Below, piece after piece: positions 6,640-9,839 of a DNA stretch of 9,839 nt. Source of the stretch: Verrucomicrobiales bacterium (GTDB taxonomy: Bacteria; Verrucomicrobiota; Verrucomicrobiia; Verrucomicrobiales; Akkermansiaceae); contig PBTU01000170.1 in assembly GCA_002729295.1 (NCBI GenBank), forward strand, positions 1 through 9,839, read 5' to 3'. The first letter of the stretch is position 1. Every line of letters begins with the position of its first letter. Position numbers and translations under genes: made by a program. The notes beneath the pieces are model-generated. The model worked only from the letters and a program-made list of their open reading frames with translations, was not told the DNA's origin and searched no databases.

Positions 6640-7971
6640 ATGAGAACAAATATACTCAGTAAAATTGGAGTTGGACTGCTGGTCGGTCTTGCTGGAATGG
6701 GCATGGCTTCGGCTGAAGCTGCGGAAAAGGTGCCCACGGATACCGGAAATACAGCCTGGATGATCACGGCGACCGTTTTGGTCCTATTAATGACTCTTCC
6801 TGGTTTGGCTCTTTTTTATGGGGGCTTGGTTCGTGCCAAGAATGTTCTTTCGGTGCTGATGCACTGCTATGCCATCGCTGCTCTCGCGTCCATCATGTGG
6901 GCAATTGGTCTTTACAGCCTGGCTTTTGATAATACCGGTGGAAACTGGCTCGGGGGATTCGGTCACTTCTTCATGAATGGTATCGGCGAAGGTGATTGGG
7001 GAAGTGATTTCCCTGAGACCGTCATGGTGATGTTCCAAATGACTTTTGCGATTATCACTCCCGGGTTGATTGTGGGAGCCTTTGTCGAGCGGATGAAATT
7101 CGCGGCGGTCATGGTCTTTACCGCTCTCTGGTTGATCTTGGTTTATGCTCCGGCCGTGTATTGGGTTTGGGGTGGAGGGATCATGGCGCAATGGGGGGCG
7201 GTTGATCTTGCCGGTGGAATCGTGGTTCATGCCACGGCGGGTGTTTCAGCTTTGGTTCTGGCCAAAATGATTGGTCCCCGGAAAGGATTCCCTTCCCAGT
7301 TGAGCCCTCCCCATAGTCCGGGGTTGGTGATGATTGGAGCGTCCTTGCTCTGGGTCGGTTGGTTTGGCTTTAATGCAGGGTCCCAGGGTGGCGCAAGCGA
7401 TGCAGCAGGCATGACCATGTTGGTGACTCATCTCTCGGCTGCCACTGCAGCAGCGGTGTGGTGTATTGTGGAACGCCTTCAGACCGGTAAGACCGGAGTG
7501 GTGGGAATCGCCACGGGAATGGTGGCTGGATTGGCGACTATTACACCTGCTTCTGGTAATGTCGGCCCAATGGGGGCGATTGTGATTGGAGCAATGGCTG
7601 GTGTGATCTGCTACTTCATGTGCGGTATTGTTAAGAGTAAGCTGAATATTGATGACTCACTCGATGTCTTCACTGTTCACGGGGTAGGTGGTATTATGGG
7701 AACCATTATGGTGGCATTTCTGGGGGTTGAAGGTGTCCTTGGTGGTGTCGGACTGGGCGAAAACCCTGCAACGGGGGAGACCTTCACCGCAATGGAGCAG
7801 TTGGTTGTTCAATTAAAATCCCTGGCGATCACGGTAATTTGGTCCGCTGTTGCGACAGTGATTATTGTTTACATCACTCGCGCGATAGTGGGGCTGAGAG
7901 TTTCCGAAGACACTGAGTCTGAGGGCCTTGACTCCGCCGATCATGGGGAAACAGCATATAATCTGGATTAA
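6640..7971 (+). CDS. amtB: Ammonium transporter AmtB
   Basis: A 443-residue inner-membrane ammonium channel of the E. coli AmtB type. The ATG at 6640 has a ribosome binding site and opens a signal peptide (1-24, ending ASAEA), so the mature N-terminus is periplasmic, as in AmtB. Core signatures: FQMTFAIITPGLIVGAFVER (132-151), W177 in WVWGGG, D189 and H197 in DLAGGIVVHATAG, F244 and S248 in GWFGFNAGS, and H347 in TVHGVGG. These correspond to F107, W148, D160, H168, F215, S219 and H318 of E. coli AmtB, so the gate, the ammonium site and the twin histidines are intact. The C-terminal LRVSEDTESEGLDSADHG is the cytoplasmic tail where GlnK docks in homologues. No glnK follows, although amtB and glnK are often paired. 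The gene is divergent from the other transporter and is followed, after 119 bp, by the barrel-protein gene. It is likely induced under nitrogen limitation. Confidence 0.96.
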   Translation: MRTNILSKIGVGLLVGLAGMGMASAEAAEKVPTDTGNTAWMITATVLVLLMTLPGLALFYGGLVRAKNVLSVLMHCYAIAALASIMWAIGLYSLAFDNTGGNWLGGFGHFFMNGIGEGDWGSDFPETVMVMFQMTFAIITPGLIVGAFVERMKFAAVMVFTALWLILVYAPAVYWVWGGGIMAQWGAVDLAGGIVVHATAGVSALVLAKMIGPRKGFPSQLSPPHSPGLVMIGASLLWVGWFGFNAGSQGGASDAAGMTMLVTHLSAATAAAVWCIVERLQTGKTGVVGIATGMVAGLATITPASGNVGPMGAIVIGAMAGVICYFMCGIVKSKLNIDDSLDVFTVHGVGGIMGTIMVAFLGVEGVLGGVGLGENPATGETFTAMEQLVVQLKSLAITVIWSAVATVIIVYITRAIVGLRVSEDTESEGLDSADHGETAYNLD

Positions 7972-7972
7972 T

Positions 7973-7989
7973 AAGTTATCAACTTTTTT
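7973..7989 (+). terminator. Weak terminator-like hairpin after amtB
   Basis: AAGTT (7973-7977) and AACTT (7981-7985) form a 5-bp AT-rich stem with an ATC loop, running into a tract of six T (7984-7989) immediately after the stop codon. The stem is weak, so partial read-through into the next gene is likely if it terminates at all. Confidence 0.35.
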
Positions 7990-7991
7990 AA

Positions 7992-8020
7992 AATACCATT
8001 GCAATCTGCATTGAAGTATT
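7992..8020 (+). promoter_or_regulatory. Imperfect dyad, possible activator site upstream of the barrel gene
   Basis: AATAC (7992-7996) pairs with GTATT (8016-8020). Inside, CATTGCA (7997-8003) and TGCATTG (8007-8013) are near-complementary around ATC. The centre is about 82 bp upstream of the predicted sigma-54 start, a plausible place for an enhancer-binding protein. The TGCA half-sites recall the ends of NtrC sites, but the spacing differs from the NtrC consensus. This is a suggestion only. Confidence 0.3.
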
Positions 8021-8060
8021 TTGGAAAGTTTAAAATTAGATGAAACTAATTATTGCACAA

Positions 8061-8076
8061 TGGCACAGTAATTGCT
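8061..8076 (+). promoter_or_regulatory. Sigma-54 promoter of the outer-membrane barrel gene
   Basis: TGGCACAGTAATTGCT matches the sigma-54 consensus except for A at position 7, and shares TGGCACA-N4-TTGCT with the promoter at 6532-6547. With C8075 as -12, transcription should begin near 8087, only 4 nt before the ATG at 8091. An upstream in-frame ATG at 8040 lies before this promoter and so would not be on the transcript. Confidence 0.87.
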
Positions 8077-8090
8077 CTATTTCCGCTGTC

Positions 8091-8795
8091 ATGAAAAAGA
8101 CATCCACTATCCTAGCGATTACTTCCGGACTGTTTTTTGGCCAAGCACAGGCTGAAATCGAATCGGAATTCCATGTTGGCTTTAATTCAGATTACATCTA
8201 CCGCGGCGCTGAGCTCGGGGAAGATGCTTATGAATACGGCCTTGATTTTGCCGGTTCCAGCGACTGTGGCCTTGATTGGTCCGCTGGGATCTGGTCTATC
8301 TCACCTGACGGTGCGGGTGATGATGAACTCGATATTTACGCGTCTGTCGGCAAAGATCTCGGTATTGGTTCCGTTGCAGCTGGTTTCACTGTTTACACCT
8401 ACGACGGGGCAAGCGGACTCGATGACGACGCCGAAGTCTATCTCGGATTCTCCACCCAACAGGCAGGACTTGATCTTGGACTTACGGTGTTCTTCGGGAC
8501 TGCCGGGGCGCTTGAGGACGCGGTCCTTCTTGAGGGATCCATCGGATACTCGTTTGAATTAAGCAGCAAAACCACCGCGAACATCGGAATCGTATACGGT
8601 ACGTTGCTAGATGAAGGCGATTTCGCCGACGATGGCGAAGTCTATGCTTCCGCTTCGATCTCACTGGACTATGCCGTCAGCGATACCATTACCTTCTCTC
8701 CTTATGTCTCATACAACGAGGGTGAGGAAGACATTCTTGGCGCTGCCGCTGCCGATGGTGCCCACGTTGGTGCTTCTGTTTCCTTCTCTTTCTAA
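8091..8795 (+). CDS. Putative outer-membrane beta-barrel (porin-like) protein, nitrogen-regulated
   Basis: A 234-residue protein with a signal peptide (1-21, MKKTSTILAI core, cleavage after AQA). The mature part is built of alternating short strands and acidic, glycine-rich turns, for example DIYASVGKDL, AAGFTVYTYDG, AEVYLGFS, LDLGLTVFFG and SPYVSYNEGE. It ends in SVSFSF, with the terminal phenylalanine that the outer-membrane insertion machinery recognises. The start of the mature protein, FNSDYIYRGAELGEDAYEYGLDF, resembles the TorF/TIGR02001 group of putative porins; that match is from memory and moderate. The channel substrate is unknown. Loops are strongly acidic, which would favour cations such as ammonium, but this is inference. 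ATG 8091 is chosen because the sigma-54 promoter ends 14 nt before it and the signal peptide begins exactly there. No Shine-Dalgarno sequence is present, so the message would be almost leaderless. The terminator at 8828-8858 ends the unit. Confidence 0.8.
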   Translation: MKKTSTILAITSGLFFGQAQAEIESEFHVGFNSDYIYRGAELGEDAYEYGLDFAGSSDCGLDWSAGIWSISPDGAGDDELDIYASVGKDLGIGSVAAGFTVYTYDGASGLDDDAEVYLGFSTQQAGLDLGLTVFFGTAGALEDAVLLEGSIGYSFELSSKTTANIGIVYGTLLDEGDFADDGEVYASASISLDYAVSDTITFSPYVSYNEGEEDILGAAAADGAHVGASVSFSF

Positions 8796-8827
8796 GAGTT
8801 GTTCAACCATATCTAATTTAACCTCTG

Positions 8828-8858
8828 GAACGGAGTCTTCGGACTCCGTTCTTTTTTT
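8828..8858 (+). terminator. Strong intrinsic terminator after the barrel gene
   Basis: GAACGGAGTC (8828-8837) and GACTCCGTTC (8842-8851) form a perfect 10-bp stem capped by a TTCG tetraloop, followed by seven T (8852-8858). It lies 33 bp after the stop codon and isolates the barrel gene from the downstream peptidase. Confidence 0.95.
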
Positions 8859-8913
8859 GTCTGGGAGGCGTTTTCCGCTGGTGGAGGTGGATGGCTTCTT
8901 TAACTCTCCCGTC

Positions 8914-9839
8914 ATGTCGATTGATTTGCCGTTGTTGGAGAGAATTTGCCGGACTCCGGGTGCGCCCGGTTTTGAGAAAAGAATCCGTGATTTGATTCTC
9001 AAGGAGCTTAAGGATGGCAATCTCGCCGATGAGGTCCGGGTGGATGCAATGGGGAGTGTGGTAGCCCTGAAGAAGGGGAAATCCTCGCAAAAATCTGTCA
9101 TGGCAGCCGCGCACATGGATGAGATCGGCTTCATTGTGACCCATATCGACGATAATGGTTTCATTCGATTTAATCCCTTGGGTGGGTTTGATCCCAAGAC
9201 GCTCAGTTCCCAGCGGGTGATTGTGCATGGGAAGAAGGATCTGGTTGGTGTAATGGGCTCGAAGCCAATCCATATTATGTCGCCTGAAGAGCGGACCAAG
9301 GGGCCCAAGCTCACGGATTACTTCATTGATCTCGGCCTGTCGGCCAAGGAGGTTAAAAAAGTTATCAGTGTGGGTGATTCGGTGACACGGGAGCGAGAGC
9401 TGGTGGAGATGGGGGATTGCGTGAATGTGAAGTCTCTCGATAACCGGGTTTCTGTGTATGTTCTTCTGGAATCTTTGAAGAAGTTGAAAAAAGGACGTCG
9501 AAAGCCCAGCTATGATTTCTACGCCGTTTTCACGGTGCAGGAAGAGGTGGGGCTGAGAGGTGCCAATGCTTCCGCTCTGGAGATTCAGCCGGACTTTGGA
9601 ATTGGACTCGATACGACGATCGCCTACGACACGCCGGGATCCCAGCCCCAAGAGCAGGTGACGAAGCTTGGTAAAGGTGCTGGGATTAAGATCATGGACG
9701 CCTCGGCCATTTGCGATTACCGCATGATCGAATTCCTCAAGAGCACCGCGAAGGAGAAGAAGATCAAGTGGCAGCCGGAAATCTTAAAAGCCGGCGGAAC
9801 AGATACCGCCGGCTTGCAAAGGATGTCCCCGGGTGGCTC
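8914..9839 (+). CDS. M42-family metallo-aminopeptidase, cut by the right window edge
   Basis: The frame is open from ATG 8914 to the window end, giving 308 complete codons of a cytosolic M42 (TET/glutamyl aminopeptidase, formerly CelM/endoglucanase-like) peptidase. These enzymes usually form large dodecamers that trim peptides from the N-terminus using two metal ions. Family features: PGAPGFE near the start (15-21), HMDEIGF (67-73; H67 metal ligand, D69), an inserted PDZ-like region (about 80-165), SLDNRVS with bridging D176, QEEVGLRGA with E210 (catalytic base) and E211 (metal ligand), GLD with D233, and AGGTDTAG (293-300) near the end. The last metal-binding histidine should lie just outside. 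ATG 8914 fits the family's usual N-terminus. An in-frame GTG at 8887 is less likely. No ribosome binding site or promoter is obvious in the 55 bp after the terminator. A long minus-strand open frame over this gene is a shadow. Confidence 0.93.
   Translation, partial: MSIDLPLLERICRTPGAPGFEKRIRDLILKELKDGNLADEVRVDAMGSVVALKKGKSSQKSVMAAAHMDEIGFIVTHIDDNGFIRFNPLGGFDPKTLSSQRVIVHGKKDLVGVMGSKPIHIMSPEERTKGPKLTDYFIDLGLSAKEVKKVISVGDSVTRERELVEMGDCVNVKSLDNRVSVYVLLESLKKLKKGRRKPSYDFYAVFTVQEEVGLRGANASALEIQPDFGIGLDTTIAYDTPGSQPQEQVTKLGKGAGIKIMDASAICDYRMIEFLKSTAKEKKIKWQPEILKAGGTDTAGLQRMSPGG

Noticed and set aside
6852..6864. GGTGCTGATGCAC inside amtB, considered as an NtrC binding site.
   Set aside because: The half-sites are in the reverse order (GGTGC then GCAC) with the wrong spacing, and they lie within conserved coding sequence.
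8040..8090. An upstream in-frame ATG that would lengthen the barrel protein by 17 residues.
   Set aside because: It lies before the sigma-54 promoter and would put about 20 extra residues before the signal peptide core.
8818..9651. A 277-codon open frame on the minus strand over the right end of the window.
   Set aside because: The plus strand encodes an M42 peptidase with all visible metal and catalytic motifs; the minus frame has low-complexity, arginine- and histidine-rich sequence typical of a shadow.

Overview
The window looks like ordinary chromosomal DNA from a Gram-negative bacterium. The signs are an outer-membrane beta-barrel protein ending in phenylalanine, several signal peptides, and housekeeping recombination genes. 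The gene set and the scarcity of Shine-Dalgarno sequences would fit the Verrucomicrobiota or a relative, but this is a low-confidence inference. I see no tRNA, rRNA, CRISPR array, insertion sequence or phage gene.

Layout: (1) Bases 2-520 are the 3' part of a ribonuclease H-fold exonuclease-like gene cut by the window edge, followed by a strong hairpin at 653-678. (2) Bases 754-1239 encode a small secreted protein of unknown function. (3) Bases 1299-5011 hold recJ and recG, packed almost end to end: a single-strand exonuclease and a fork-remodelling helicase, probably one operon. (4) A hairpin at 5015-5045 separates recG from the convergent ammonium transporter gene at 5075-6496. (5) A second, different ammonium transporter gene at 6640-7971 is divergent from the first. 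(6) Bases 8091-8795 encode an outer-membrane barrel protein, closed by a textbook terminator at 8828-8858. (7) An M42-family aminopeptidase gene starts at 8914 and runs off the right edge.

The most interesting part is 5075-8858. All three genes there have a sigma-54 (RpoN) promoter, recognisable by its GG (-24) and GC (-12) elements with exact spacing. Two lie back to back between the divergent transporters (6532-6547 on the minus strand, 6573-6588 on the plus strand). The third (8061-8076) lies directly before the barrel gene and fixes its start codon. Sigma-54 with an NtrC-type activator is the classic switch for nitrogen limitation. The cluster therefore reads as a nitrogen-scavenging regulon: two inner-membrane ammonium channels plus an outer-membrane protein that may let a nitrogen source into the periplasm. 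The promoter geometry is odd. Only 25 bp separate the two divergent -24 elements, and the predicted barrel-gene transcript starts about 4 nt before its ATG. Neither a glnK/glnB gene nor an activator gene is present in the window.
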